64,000 bases of DNA from CAZPNX01 sp964518765 (GTDB taxonomy: Bacteria; Edwardsbacteria; AC1; EtOH8): contig CAZFJC010000003.1 in NCBI GenBank assembly GCA_964518765.1, forward strand, positions 81,435 to 145,434, in the 5' to 3' direction. The position numbers and the translations under genes are program-made. Every line of letters starts with the position of its first letter. The stretch's first letter is position 1. A model generated the notes under the pieces. That model was given only the letters and a program-made list of their open reading frames with translations, searched no databases and was not told the origin of the DNA. This document shows, in pieces, positions 1-9,294 of the stretch.

Positions 1-1629
1 GATGCAGCCCACCTGGGCATAGCCGGCCTGGGCCCCCAGGCTCAACCGATCGTTCAAGCTGAAAAGAAACCTGGCGCCTCCTGCGGGGCCGATGGTCGAC
101 ATATCCCATTCGCCACCCAAAAGCTTGACGGCCCCGAGGTAAGGCCCGGCCCAGAAGCGTCTGGTCGGCCGGCAGACCAGGTCGAGAATGGTGGTGGTCG
201 GGTTGTCGGCCCGATCCCTCGAGACCACGGTCAGCTTGTTCGGCCCCGGCACCAGGGCGGCCTGGTGGGAGAAACGGCCCGATCGATCCGGCCAGACCTC
301 GGTGCCGTTGACGTTGACTATGGATCCGGGATCGGTGGTCCCGGTGACCAGCACCATCCCACGGTCCACCCTTTTCCCGGGCTGCGGGGCGATGATGTTG
401 AGCTTCGGGCCGTCCAGTTTCCGGCGCACCTCGGCCGAGCGCATGGGCCAGGGCTGACCCTCGAAACCCAGGGAATCCACCGAGAGAAGCTGCCAGTAAA
501 GACGATCGACCTTCTGAGCCGGAATCTGATGTTGCCGGTCGGCGGTGATGACGTCGGCCAATACATCGTTCAGATCGGCGTCGCGGGCCACCACCAGCCG
601 GGTCCTGGCCCCCGGAACCGGTTCCCACTCGAAGACGAACTGACGGGGCCGATCCGGATTGTAGAACAGGGTGTCGTTGGCCGCCGGTTTTTTGGGCATG
701 GGCGGCTTAGGCAGATCCACCGGAGGTTCCGGTGCTCTTCCTGCCAGGCAAAGGCAGCCTTGGCCGGCCGGGACCGGTTTGTCCATTGAGCCGGCAGTGT
801 TTCCCCGGAATAGCACCTCGTCCTCCCAGACGGATAGCAGGGCAGCCTGGTCAGGCCGGGATTCCAGGACGAATTCTGTCCCTCGGATGCCGGCCACCGC
901 AGTCGGGGTGGACAGGGTGAACTTCTCGCGCCTTAATTGCAGCTTGGCCATCTTGGCCGAGATCTTGCCTAGGACCAGTGAGAGGTCGGTGGCCGCCTCC
1001 TGACCCCCTTCCTCCAGTGCCATACGGTCGATGACCAGGCTGGTCTTGGGGCGCATCCTGACCTTGCCGCCGTTGTCGAAGGTGATCTCCAGCCGGCCGG
1101 TGGAGTCGGTGGCTAGCTCGTCCATGACCGTCAGCACCCGGCCCGGCTCCAGAGGCTCCCAGCGGCTGATCCCCTGCTTGCGGACATAGGCGTTGCCTGT
1201 CAGAAAGCTGATCCTGGCGGTGCGGATCCGGGAAAGGACGGTCACCTCCACCCGCCGGTTCTGGGCCCGGCCCTCGGCCGTGAAGTTGTCGGCCTTGGGA
1301 AGCTGATGTCCGTAGCCCTTGGCGCTTATCTGCGAGGCCGGGATGTGCAGCCGAGAAATCAGATGGCGTTTCACCGAATCGGCCCGACGCTGGGAGAGGA
1401 TGCGGTTGGCCGAGGCGTTGCCCCTATTGTCGGTGTGGCCGGCAATCTCCACCCTGGCGCCCGAGGCTTTAAGGAACCTGGCCAGGGAGTCTAACGCCGG
1501 GTAGGTGGCCGGGTCGATGGCCGCGCTGCCGGTGCGGAATCTGATGTTGGAGAACTCGAACTTGACGGGTTGAGAAAACGCCGGCAAAGCCGCAAACAGC
1601 AAGGTCAGAACAAAAGAGATCCTTTTCAT
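1..1629 (-). CDS. OmpA-domain / FecR-domain envelope protein (C-terminus cut by window edge)
   Basis: Reads leftwards off the window, so only about 543 residues are visible. The start ATG precedes a Sec signal peptide (MKRISFVLTLLFAALPAFS). Residues about 20-125 form an OmpA-type peptidoglycan-binding domain with GHTDNRGNASANRILSQRRA and GYGHQLPKADN. Residues about 130-260 form a FecR-like domain, with VRKQGISRWEPL, GKISAKM and STPTAVAGIRGTEF. A fibronectin-like stretch follows, ending in what looks like the start of a beta-barrel. Placing the OmpA domain first is unusual, because it is normally C-terminal. The role is inferred: a periplasm-facing envelope structural or sensing protein. It lies 55 nt after the M42 gene on the same strand and may be the last gene of that unit. 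Confidence 0.8.
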   Translation of the reverse strand, partial: MKRISFVLTLLFAALPAFSQPVKFEFSNIRFRTGSAAIDPATYPALDSLARFLKASGARVEIAGHTDNRGNASANRILSQRRADSVKRHLISRLHIPASQISAKGYGHQLPKADNFTAEGRAQNRRVEVTVLSRIRTARISFLTGNAYVRKQGISRWEPLEPGRVLTVMDELATDSTGRLEITFDNGGKVRMRPKTSLVIDRMALEEGGQEAATDLSLVLGKISAKMAKLQLRREKFTLSTPTAVAGIRGTEFVLESRPDQAALLSVWEDEVLFRGNTAGSMDKPVPAGQGCLCLAGRAPEPPVDLPKPPMPKKPAANDTLFYNPDRPRQFVFEWEPVPGARTRLVVARDADLNDVLADVITADRQHQIPAQKVDRLYWQLLSVDSLGFEGQPWPMRSAEVRRKLDGPKLNIIAPQPGKRVDRGMVLVTGTTDPGSIVNVNGTEVWPDRSGRFSHQAALVPGPNKLTVVSRDRADNPTTTILDLVCRPTRRFWAGPYLGAVKLLGGEWDMSTIGPAGGARFLFSLNDRLSLGAQAGYAQVGCI

Positions 1630-1684
1630 GGCGTGCTCCGGATTTATGTTCGATCGTTTTGTATTTTTTGTATAGATACGGACG

Positions 1685-2737
1685 CTAGTTCCTTAAAACA
1701 CGGCCCAAGCGGCCGAGGGCCAAGCGCATCAGCCGGATGGTTCGGGCCACGTCTCCGAGGCTGGCCAGGCCGACCGGCGAGTGGATGTAGCGGCAGGCCA
1801 CGGCCACCACCGCCGTCCTCACCCCGCCGGCGGCCAGGTGTATCCTGCCGGCATCGGTGCCGCCGATGCCCGGCCTTTTCATCTGAATGGGGATCCGCCC
1901 CTGTCTGGCAGAATCTTCCAAAAGACTCACTAACCCACGATCGCAGAAGACCGATCGGTCCATCAGGGTTATGACCGGGCCCTTGCCCATGGCCGGCACG
2001 CTTCCCTGTCCCGAGCCCTTGGGCTGGGGGAAGTCGGCAGCCCCGGTCCCCTCCAGCACAAAGGCCAGGTCCGGCTTCGGGTGGTGGGCCACCACCGAGG
2101 CGCCGCGCAGCCCCACCTCCTCCTGAACGGTGAAGGCGGCGCACAGGTCGAAGGGATAGCGATTTTTAAGCAGTTCGAGGATAATATAGCAGCCGATCCG
2201 GTCGTCCAAGGCCTTGGCCTTGATGGCCTCGCCGCGGCGCTCGGTGGCGGTGTCGAAGCAAGCCAGGTCGCCGGGCAAGGCCAGGGACTGAGCCTCCTCC
2301 TGGCTCGAGGCTCCGATATCTATGGCCAGCTCCTCGGCCGAGGGGGGTTTCTCTCGGTCGGTGCGCCGGCGAAGGAAATGGACCGGCCAGATGCCGATGA
2401 CGCCGGGCACCTGCTTTTTGCCGACCAGCACCCGTTTGGCCGGCAGAAGACGGTCGTCGATGCCGCCCACCTTGGCGAAGCGTAGGTAGCCGGACTTGTC
2501 GATGTGGGTGATCATCAGGCCCACCTCGTCCATGTGGGCCGCCAGCATCACCAACCTTCTCCTACCGCCTCGGGCCGCGCCCTTCTTGAAGGCGATCAGG
2601 TTGCCCAAGGCGTCGATCCTCACCGTGTCGGCCAGAGGTTCTACCCTTTGACGCAGGAGCTTTCGCACCGCGGACTCGCCGCCGCTGACGCCCGGGGCCT
2701 GGGTCAATTCGCCAAGAAACTTTATATCCAGCGCCAT
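1685..2737 (-). CDS. M42 family metallopeptidase (aminopeptidase)
   Basis: Cytosolic dinuclear-metal aminopeptidase of the M42 (glutamyl aminopeptidase / FrvX-like) family, about 350 residues and near the usual length. Visible metal and catalytic motifs, in order: AAHMDEVGLM (His ligand), KALDDRIGC (bridging Asp), QEEVGLRGA (catalytic Glu pair), VLEGT, and CRYIHSP (C-terminal His ligand). I chose the ATG at 2737, preceded by GGAAGG, over a TTG two codons upstream. It starts 2 nt beyond the stop of the other M42 gene, so the two are probably translationally coupled. These enzymes usually form large tetrahedral oligomers that trim peptides. Specificity cannot be read from sequence. Confidence 0.9.
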   Translation of the reverse strand: MALDIKFLGELTQAPGVSGGESAVRKLLRQRVEPLADTVRIDALGNLIAFKKGAARGGRRRLVMLAAHMDEVGLMITHIDKSGYLRFAKVGGIDDRLLPAKRVLVGKKQVPGVIGIWPVHFLRRRTDREKPPSAEELAIDIGASSQEEAQSLALPGDLACFDTATERRGEAIKAKALDDRIGCYIILELLKNRYPFDLCAAFTVQEEVGLRGASVVAHHPKPDLAFVLEGTGAADFPQPKGSGQGSVPAMGKGPVITLMDRSVFCDRGLVSLLEDSARQGRIPIQMKRPGIGGTDAGRIHLAAGGVRTAVVAVACRYIHSPVGLASLGDVARTIRLMRLALGRLGRVLRN

Positions 2738-2739
2738 GA

Positions 2740-3849
2740 TCAATCCTTCCAGGAAAGGTCGATAGTGCCCAGGTCGGCTATGAATGAAGCCACAAGGCGG
2801 GACAGGCGGTCGATGTCGGCCAGAGAGGCCGTCTCCACCGGCGTATGCATGTAACGCACCGGGACGCCCACCAGGCCGGTGGGAATGCCGGACCCGGCCA
2901 CCTGGATGTCTACGGCGTCGGTGCCCGAGTTGCCGGCCAAAGGTTCTATCTGAAAAGGTATCTCCAGGCGCTTGGCCGTCTGGACCAGTCTGTCGGAAAC
3001 CGCCGGGTGGATGTTGGGCCCGATAGCGATCGCCGGTCCCTTGCCCAGGGCAAAGGTCCTGTGTTCCGGGGCCAGCGGCATGTCAGCGTGGGTGACGTCC
3101 AGGACGATGGCCAGGTCGGGACGTACGCGGAAGGCCGAGGACGACGCGCCAAGAAACCCCAAACCCGCCTCCTCTTGGGCAGTGGCCACGGCATAGACGT
3201 CCCAGGGGAACCGCATGTTCCCCAGCAGGGCCAGGGCCCGAACCAGAGCTGCCAGACAGGCGCGATCGTCCATAGCCTTGGCCGAGACCCGGCCGCCGTG
3301 AAGCTCGACCAGCCTGCCGCGGATGGTGATAGTATCGCCGAGGGACACCAAGGAGAGCACTTTCTTTTTTGAAATTCCCAGGTCGATGTAGAGATCGGCC
3401 ATAGGCACTATCGATTCCTTCTCCGTAGAGCTCTGGTAGTGCGGCGGCTTGGCTCCGATGACGCCCGGCAGCTCCAAGCCAGGCCTGGAACCGGGATGCA
3501 ACAGGACCTCCTGGCCCAGGAGCACCCTGGGGTCGAAACCACCGATCTGGGTGAAGCGGAGATAGCCGCCGTCCTCGATCCCGGACACCATCAGGCCGAT
3601 CTCGTCGAGATGGGCGGCCAGCAGCAGCTTCTTCCCTGACGGTCGGAGATCGTTGGCCTTCTTGAAGGCGACCACGCTTCCCACCCGGTCGGTGACCACT
3701 TGGTCGGCCAGCGGCTCCAGCAGAGCGGCCAGGGCCCGGCCGGCCCGGCCCTCGTGCCCCGAGGGGCCAGGAGGCTGGGTGAGCCGTCCCAGGACATCCA
3801 GCAGATCGCGCCCGTTTTTTCCATGTTCCGCCAGAGGCGGTTGGCTCAT
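2740..3849 (-). CDS. M42 family metallopeptidase (second paralogue)
   Basis: Second M42 aminopeptidase, about 369 residues from the chosen ATG (MSQPPLAEHGKNG), which has GGGAGAGG upstream. A longer open frame upstream overlaps the flavodoxin gene and is unlikely to be used. Motifs: LAAHLDEIGLM, KAMDDRACLAAL, TAQEEAGLGFLGA, IVLDVTHADMP and VRYMHTPVE; the metal-site residues all appear intact. It diverges clearly from its downstream neighbour, with an extra N-terminal stretch of about 20 residues and a different active-site surround. This suggests an old duplication with split specificity or a hetero-oligomer rather than a recent copy. It sits 14 nt downstream of the flavodoxin-ferredoxin gene. 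Confidence 0.9.
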   Translation of the reverse strand: MSQPPLAEHGKNGRDLLDVLGRLTQPPGPSGHEGRAGRALAALLEPLADQVVTDRVGSVVAFKKANDLRPSGKKLLLAAHLDEIGLMVSGIEDGGYLRFTQIGGFDPRVLLGQEVLLHPGSRPGLELPGVIGAKPPHYQSSTEKESIVPMADLYIDLGISKKKVLSLVSLGDTITIRGRLVELHGGRVSAKAMDDRACLAALVRALALLGNMRFPWDVYAVATAQEEAGLGFLGASSSAFRVRPDLAIVLDVTHADMPLAPEHRTFALGKGPAIAIGPNIHPAVSDRLVQTAKRLEIPFQIEPLAGNSGTDAVDIQVAGSGIPTGLVGVPVRYMHTPVETASLADIDRLSRLVASFIADLGTIDLSWKD

Positions 3850-3863
3850 GTCGATTCCTCTCC

Positions 3864-4694
3864 CTAGAGCAGATTTGACAAAAGTTTCCTTAGGTAATGG
3901 CCGGAAAGCAAACGCAGGGGCACCCAGTTGCAGCGGATGGCCCCCTGGGGACAGATGCGGTGGCAATGATAGCAGTAGATGCAGCCTTTATCCGATATGA
4001 CCGGAAGTCCCTCCATTCTGATGATCCCCTGGGGGCAGGCCTGGACGCAAAGCCCGCAGCGGACGCAAAGCTTTGCATCGATAATTTTATGAGGCAGCAG
4101 GCCGTAGCGCTCCATGAGACGCAGGCCTCGGCCGCTGAACAGGCTCGAGAAGAGGCGGGCGACGATGGAGTCGGAAAACCCGGGCTTGGGAGCAGCTTCG
4201 GCTTTAACGAAAAGAGCGGCCCTTTTTAACATATCGGCGGCGAAAAGCTTGGCCTTTTTCAGGTCACCGCTATCCGGGTGGCCCTGGGCGATCAAGGGAC
4301 GCCGGTCGGCATAGGGCGGGAAAGTGTCCACCCCCAGACAGCCGAAGGAACCGATGGCGGCCAGGCCCCGGGCGGAGGCCAACCGCCCTAGCCGTGAGAA
4401 AACGTCCCCTGGGGTGCCGCCATGGGTGACGAAGATGAAAAAAGGCTTGGCCCGGCCGCCTCCATCCTGTCGGGGAGCATCTAAGAGGAACTTGCGGACA
4501 ATCAAAGGCTCCCTGAAATAGAAGGCCGGGCAGCCCAGGCCGATCAAGTCGTAGCGGCAGAGATCGGCCGGATTCGTCTCCTCCAGCCGGTATAGGGCGC
4601 AAAAACCCAAGGATGCGGCCAGGACCTCCTGCACCGCTTCGGCCACCTGGCGGGTGTTGCCGGTCTGGGAGAAATAGACTACGCAGGCTCTCAT
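3864..4694 (-). CDS. EFR1-type flavodoxin-ferredoxin fusion protein
   Basis: 276 residues. The N-terminus is a flavodoxin fold with an FMN phosphate-binding loop (VVYFSQTGNTRQVAE, residues about 4-18). The C-terminal third carries two 4Fe-4S ferredoxin clusters: CVRCGLCVQACPQG and CIYCYHCHRICPQG (residues about 215-260). This matches the EFR1-type family, taken to be a cytosolic low-potential electron carrier in anaerobes. The partner reductase is not identifiable here. The gene lies in a co-directional series, 15 nt after trpS. It supports an anaerobic or microaerophilic lifestyle, which is inference. Confidence 0.88.
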   Translation of the reverse strand: MRACVVYFSQTGNTRQVAEAVQEVLAASLGFCALYRLEETNPADLCRYDLIGLGCPAFYFREPLIVRKFLLDAPRQDGGGRAKPFFIFVTHGGTPGDVFSRLGRLASARGLAAIGSFGCLGVDTFPPYADRRPLIAQGHPDSGDLKKAKLFAADMLKRAALFVKAEAAPKPGFSDSIVARLFSSLFSGRGLRLMERYGLLPHKIIDAKLCVRCGLCVQACPQGIIRMEGLPVISDKGCIYCYHCHRICPQGAIRCNWVPLRLLSGHYLRKLLSNLL

Positions 4695-4709
4695 ATCCTG
4701 GGGTCCGGG

Positions 4710-5723
4710 TCAGCCGGACAGGAAATCCCGGTAATCCACGCGCATGGCTTCTTTGGCCCTGGCCAGGATGGAGTCGGAGAAAGACCTCCCTGCCTCCGCC
4801 CCCTGTCGCAACACCTGCCGCACGTAGCCTGGGTCGGCCTCCAGCTCCTGCCGCCGCCGCCTGATAGGCCCCAGCTCTCTCTCCAGGGTCTCTATCAGCT
4901 GCTTCTTGCACTGGACGCAGCCGCGCCGACCCTCCAGGCACTCACTTCGGATCTGGGATTGGTCGCTGGAGAAGATTCCTCCGTAATGGTATACCATGCA
5001 GCCGTCGGGGTGGCCGGGATCGTCCTTTCTGGCCTTGGTGGGGTCGGTGAAGGCCGACATCACCTTCTTGGCCAGTTCCTCGGCGCTGTCCTTCAAGTAG
5101 ATGGCGTTGTTCAGGGACTTGCTCATCTTGGCGTTTCCGTCCAGCCCCTTGACCCGACCTACCGACCCCACCTTGGCCTCGGGCTCCACGAAGACCTGCC
5201 CATAGATGCGGTTGAAGTCGCGAGCTATCTCCCGGGTCATCTCGATCATGGGCAACTGGTCGCTGCCTACCGGAACCAGGTGGGCGTTGAAGGCCAGGAT
5301 GTCGGCCGCCTGCGACACCGGGTAGGCGAAGAACCCGAAAGGCAACGAGTCGCCGAAGCCCTTCTGCTTGATCTCCTCCTTGACGGTGGGGTTGCGTCCC
5401 ACCCGGGCCACGGTCACCAGGTTCATGAAATAGACGGTCAGCTCGGCTATGGCCGGCATCTGCGACTGGATGACGATCGAGGCCTTGGACGGCTCCACCC
5501 CCACCGCCAGGTTGTCCAGAGCCACCTCCCAGACGTTGTCTCTGACCTTCTGCGGGTCGGCGAAGTTGTCGGTCAGCGCCTGGACGTCGGCGATGAGGAT
5601 GAAAGTCTGGTAGCGGTCCTGCAGAAGGACCCGATCCCGCAGCGAGCCGCAGTAATGTCCGATGTGCAGAGGGCCGGTGGGGCGGTCGCCGGTCAGGATT
5701 CTTTTTCTCTCAGTTTGGCTCAT
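4710..5723 (-). CDS. trpS: tryptophan--tRNA ligase
   Basis: Charges tRNA-Trp with tryptophan in the cytoplasm. 337 residues, the normal class I length. The ATP-binding HIGH signature is PLHIGHYCGS near residue 20, and the KMSKS loop is NAKMSKSLNN near residue 200. TrpRS-typical stretches such as GDRPTGPLHIGH and PVGSDQLPMIEMTREIARDFN are present. Its start overlaps the 3' end of the amylase-family gene by 14 nt, so translation is probably coupled. No T-box leader is possible in that arrangement. Confidence 0.96.
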   Translation of the reverse strand: MSQTERKRILTGDRPTGPLHIGHYCGSLRDRVLLQDRYQTFILIADVQALTDNFADPQKVRDNVWEVALDNLAVGVEPSKASIVIQSQMPAIAELTVYFMNLVTVARVGRNPTVKEEIKQKGFGDSLPFGFFAYPVSQAADILAFNAHLVPVGSDQLPMIEMTREIARDFNRIYGQVFVEPEAKVGSVGRVKGLDGNAKMSKSLNNAIYLKDSAEELAKKVMSAFTDPTKARKDDPGHPDGCMVYHYGGIFSSDQSQIRSECLEGRRGCVQCKKQLIETLERELGPIRRRRQELEADPGYVRQVLRQGAEAGRSFSDSILARAKEAMRVDYRDFLSG

Positions 5724-8700
5724 GTCTGTAGAGGGGCGGCGGCGGTTTTTCGAAAAGCTCCGGGCCGCCGGACAGCAGGTCCCGGAACCGGTTGAAGTCG
5801 TAGCCAGCCTCCGCAGCCAGCTCTAAGGCGCAAGTGGCGACTTTGGCCCAGGCCAGGAGGCTTTTTCGGTAGCCCCAGGCCCGGGTATTGGACGACAGGC
5901 CGTGCTCCAGCACCGAGGAGGTGAACATCCAATAGAGCAACGACTGCAGGCGTTCCTTTATGAACCAGAAGACGTCGCGGTGCCAATGGCAACCCAGATA
6001 CTGCAAAACCTCGGGCCGCTCCAAAAAAGTCCTCAGGGCCGCCAGGCCAGAAAGCGCCTGGCGCGGAGAGATGGGGCCATCGGTCAGGATACGAACCAGC
6101 TGGGCCATTCCGTAGGCCAAGGCCTCCTCCAGGCCGGTGTCCTCCAGGGCCTCTTGAAGCCGGGAGAGGAAAAGCTCCCTAACCGGCTGGATGTCGAAGG
6201 CAGGGAAAACGCTTTCCGCCACCAGCGTCGAGTAGAAAAGACGTAAGCCGGCCTCGGTGGACAGAGAGAATTCCATAGTGTCGGCTCCGGCTGCCTCCAG
6301 AAAGCGCCTGCCGGGTCTGGTTTCCTTCATTCGGCGGAAGGCCTCCTGCCCCAGAAAATCCATCGAGACGCGCAGCCTGGAGCCTGCCTGGCGCTTGACG
6401 GCGATTTCGTCCAAGCCTCCGGGCGAGAACCTGGAGCATTGGGCGATGAACTCGGCCATCTGTGTCTCGAAGGCGGTTTGGAAGGCCTCTAGCTCGCTCT
6501 CGGGGCCCAAGCCGGACTTGACCAGGCTGGCGAATCCTTTGAAGGCCAAGGGCGAGACCAAGCGGGCATAGACCTCGAGCACGGACTCCAGCCTGATCTC
6601 CCAAAGCGATCTCTCCAAACTCGGTATGCCGCGTCCGGCGAAGAGCTGGTAGATCCTGGACAGCTCGCCCGAAGGATCGTCGGCCACGGTCCGGAAGTCG
6701 GTGAAGACATGGTACTGGTAGGCCCCCAGATCGATAAACAGGCCCCGGCCCCGAAGCTCAGCCAGCGGGCGGACGAACTCCAGGCCCGAGATCTGGTCGC
6801 GGAAAAGGCACCACTCCCCCCCGCCCAGGCCAAGACCCTGGGCCAGCGTCCTGACGGATGGCGCTGGGTCATCGGGATGGGGGCGGAAGGGAACCGAATG
6901 GTTTATCCAGCCAGCGGCCCGGCCGTAGCGGTTGTTGTAAACCACCAGCGCCCGACGCTCGGAATCACCGTTGGAGTAAGCGAAAACGTCGTGATGGACA
7001 TGGCCGTGGGAATCGGAGACGTCGTATAAGGTGAAGTTCTCCACGCCGGAGAAGAGGCGGCGCATCCTCAGCAGGGGGAAGATCTCTCGATAGTGGCGGT
7101 CCAATAGGGCGGGGTCCGGTTCCTCCTGCCAGTAGGGGCGGGAATACTCCATGCCGTACTTCTCGGAGAAACCTTCTACCTGTCCGTGGCCGAACATGGG
7201 CAGACCGGGAAGGGTGGCCAGCATCAGGCAGACCCCGAAATACTTGTCGCCTCGGCCGAACTGGGCGGCGGCCGGTTCCTCGTCAGGATTATTCATAAAG
7301 TTTACGAAGCGGCCCAGGATCTGGGGGTCGTACTCCAGCACGTTCTTGAGCACCTGTCGGTAGCTGGCGTTCTCCTCGCGTTTGAGCATGTTCATAAAGG
7401 CACTGTTGTAGACCCGGTGCATGCCCAGCGAGCGAACGAAGTAACCCTCCATCAGCCAGAAGGCCTCGGCCAGGAGCAGGGTGTCTGGCGCCTCGGCCGC
7501 CACCCGGTCGACCACCTGGCGCCAGAACTCGGTGGGGAAGGCGGCGTCGAATTCTTCGGCGGTCATCCCCTGCCAGGAGCGCGAGGGGATGTCGCCGCCG
7601 CTGCCCGGGGCCGGGAACCAGAGCCGGTGGTAATGCCTCTTGGCCAGGGTCATGGCGGCGTCGAAGCGGATGACCGGGGAGTACCGCGCCACCCTTAAGA
7701 CCTGTTGAATGACGGCCTCACGCACCTGGGGCAGAAGGAAGTTAAGCTGGGCGGTGTCGTTCCAGGGCAGGTGGGTGCCGTCGTTACCGTGGTAGATGTA
7801 ATGGACCACGCCGTGGGATCGGTCGACCCGCTTGAAAACCACGGCCGCATCGGAGCGGGTCCAGTAGCCGTCCTCCAAGTAGAGGCCGACGGTGGGGTCA
7901 TCGGAAAGGTCGGGGCCGTTGAAGGTATACGAAGGGAAGGGCGGATGGTCCAGCCTGATGAACCAGTCCGGGTGCTCCACCACCCATCGGGAGAAGAGGC
8001 CGGTGTGGTTGGGCACCATGTCCACCGCCAGACGGAGGCCATAGTTTAATGCCCGGTCCTTGAGGGCGTAGAATGCCTGGTCGCCGCCGAGGCTCTGGGC
8101 GATGGTGTAGTCGTACAGGGAATAGGCCGAGGAGACGGCCTCGGGGTTGCCGCAAAGCCTTTTTATCTTCTGAGAGGCGGAGCTGCGCTCCCAGACGCCG
8201 ATGAGCCACAGGGTGTTGAAGCCCTGATCGACCAGAGAACGAAGCTCTGAATCGGGTATCTGGTCTAGCCGATTTACCTGGAAGCCGTGCTTTTGGGAGA
8301 GCTGCCACAGCCAGACCAGGACGTTCTTGGCCAGCATCACCGCATGGGGCATCCAGTCCCGGTCCGGGGAGAAGGCTCGAGGCTCCTGGGCCGGGGACCA
8401 ACCTCCGGGGGATGGAAGAGGCCGGCGGAAATCCAAAACAGCCGAGGGGCCAGGTCCGAACTGGCGGACTTTGATCTCCTCGCGGATAGCATCCAGGACG
8501 ATAAGAATACGGCGCCTCAGTCGGTCGAGCATTGGGGGCGGAAGGATATCGGCCCAGTGTTCCAGGACATATCGCAGCTGGTCGGCTACTGAGCCGGGGG
8601 CGTGCTTGGCCGGGGATTGGAGAAGCTCGAAGAGCGTCTGGCGAAATGGCCCGAACCGGGGCTGGGATCGAAAGAATTGCTCCAATCGCTTGATGGCCGG

Positions 8701-9294
8701 AAGGTATTGGGTGCTGTGGGCCAAGCCCGAGTCGTCGAAGAGCTCGGAGAAGCTTTTCAGCGCCGGGTTGGTGTTGGCCAGCCAGAGGTGCAGAATCTCC
8801 TCAACTGCCACTGCGGTGTTGGGATAGCCTTCGGCCGAGGCCGAGAGATAATCATCGGCGGACAACTGGCCGCGATGCACGGCCAAGGGGGGAAAATCGA
8901 TGGTGAAGGCCAGCAGGAGGCGGCGGAAATCGCCGTTCCCGAGGCCGCTATCCAGGTCCGCCGCCGATTGCTGGAACACCTGGGGATTCTTTTCCCGTCG
9001 GTAGCGTTCGGCCACCAGATGGAGGATCTCGTCGAGCAACCCCGTGCCCAAAAGCTCGGCCGGGCTGACCTGAGGCAGGGCGCCGCCCTCGGAGGCGCGC
9101 CGCCGGTTGATGCCTAGGGCTAGGGCCTGCGCCTGGGCCATGTTAAGGATAATCGCTTTCCCGCTGAAAGCGAAAAGCATCTGGTCGACCTGGTAGCGCT
9201 TTCGGCAGGCCCGGGAGACGTGAAACTCGAAGGTCGGATAGCCGGGCGCAGTGCCCTGGCGGAAGAACGTATGTTCAGGAAATATGAGCGACAT
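5710..9294 (-). CDS. large GH13 alpha-amylase-family protein (about 1194 aa)
   Basis: The central part holds a GH13 TIM barrel: region I AVDMVPNHTG, region II VIRFDAAMTL (nucleophile Asp), region III LLAEAFW (acid Glu), and an atypical region IV, FMNNPDE, in place of the usual NHD. About 380 residues precede the barrel and about 400 follow it, with no domain I recognise, so the protein is far longer than a simple alpha-amylase. There is no signal peptide, so a cytosolic role on glycogen or maltodextrin is likely. The chosen ATG (MSLIFPEHTFF) shares one base with the transketolase stop (TGATG). A longer frame inside tkt is discounted. Position between tkt and trpS suggests central carbon or glycogen metabolism. 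Confidence 0.85.
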   Translation of the reverse strand: MSLIFPEHTFFRQGTAPGYPTFEFHVSRACRKRYQVDQMLFAFSGKAIILNMAQAQALALGINRRRASEGGALPQVSPAELLGTGLLDEILHLVAERYRREKNPQVFQQSAADLDSGLGNGDFRRLLLAFTIDFPPLAVHRGQLSADDYLSASAEGYPNTAVAVEEILHLWLANTNPALKSFSELFDDSGLAHSTQYLPAIKRLEQFFRSQPRFGPFRQTLFELLQSPAKHAPGSVADQLRYVLEHWADILPPPMLDRLRRRILIVLDAIREEIKVRQFGPGPSAVLDFRRPLPSPGGWSPAQEPRAFSPDRDWMPHAVMLAKNVLVWLWQLSQKHGFQVNRLDQIPDSELRSLVDQGFNTLWLIGVWERSSASQKIKRLCGNPEAVSSAYSLYDYTIAQSLGGDQAFYALKDRALNYGLRLAVDMVPNHTGLFSRWVVEHPDWFIRLDHPPFPSYTFNGPDLSDDPTVGLYLEDGYWTRSDAAVVFKRVDRSHGVVHYIYHGNDGTHLPWNDTAQLNFLLPQVREAVIQQVLRVARYSPVIRFDAAMTLAKRHYHRLWFPAPGSGGDIPSRSWQGMTAEEFDAAFPTEFWRQVVDRVAAEAPDTLLLAEAFWLMEGYFVRSLGMHRVYNSAFMNMLKREENASYRQVLKNVLEYDPQILGRFVNFMNNPDEEPAAAQFGRGDKYFGVCLMLATLPGLPMFGHGQVEGFSEKYGMEYSRPYWQEEPDPALLDRHYREIFPLLRMRRLFSGVENFTLYDVSDSHGHVHHDVFAYSNGDSERRALVVYNNRYGRAAGWINHSVPFRPHPDDPAPSVRTLAQGLGLGGGEWCLFRDQISGLEFVRPLAELRGRGLFIDLGAYQYHVFTDFRTVADDPSGELSRIYQLFAGRGIPSLERSLWEIRLESVLEVYARLVSPLAFKGFASLVKSGLGPESELEAFQTAFETQMAEFIAQCSRFSPGGLDEIAVKRQAGSRLRVSMDFLGQEAFRRMKETRPGRRFLEAAGADTMEFSLSTEAGLRLFYSTLVAESVFPAFDIQPVRELFLSRLQEALEDTGLEEALAYGMAQLVRILTDGPISPRQALSGLAALRTFLERPEVLQYLGCHWHRDVFWFIKERLQSLLYWMFTSSVLEHGLSSNTRAWGYRKSLLAWAKVATCALELAAEAGYDFNRFRDLLSGGPELFEKPPPPLYRHEPN

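Noticed and set aside
2081..3372. Long plus-strand open frames opposite the M42 genes
   Set aside because: They are antisense shadows caused by high-GC codon bias; the minus frames carry intact M42 metal motifs.
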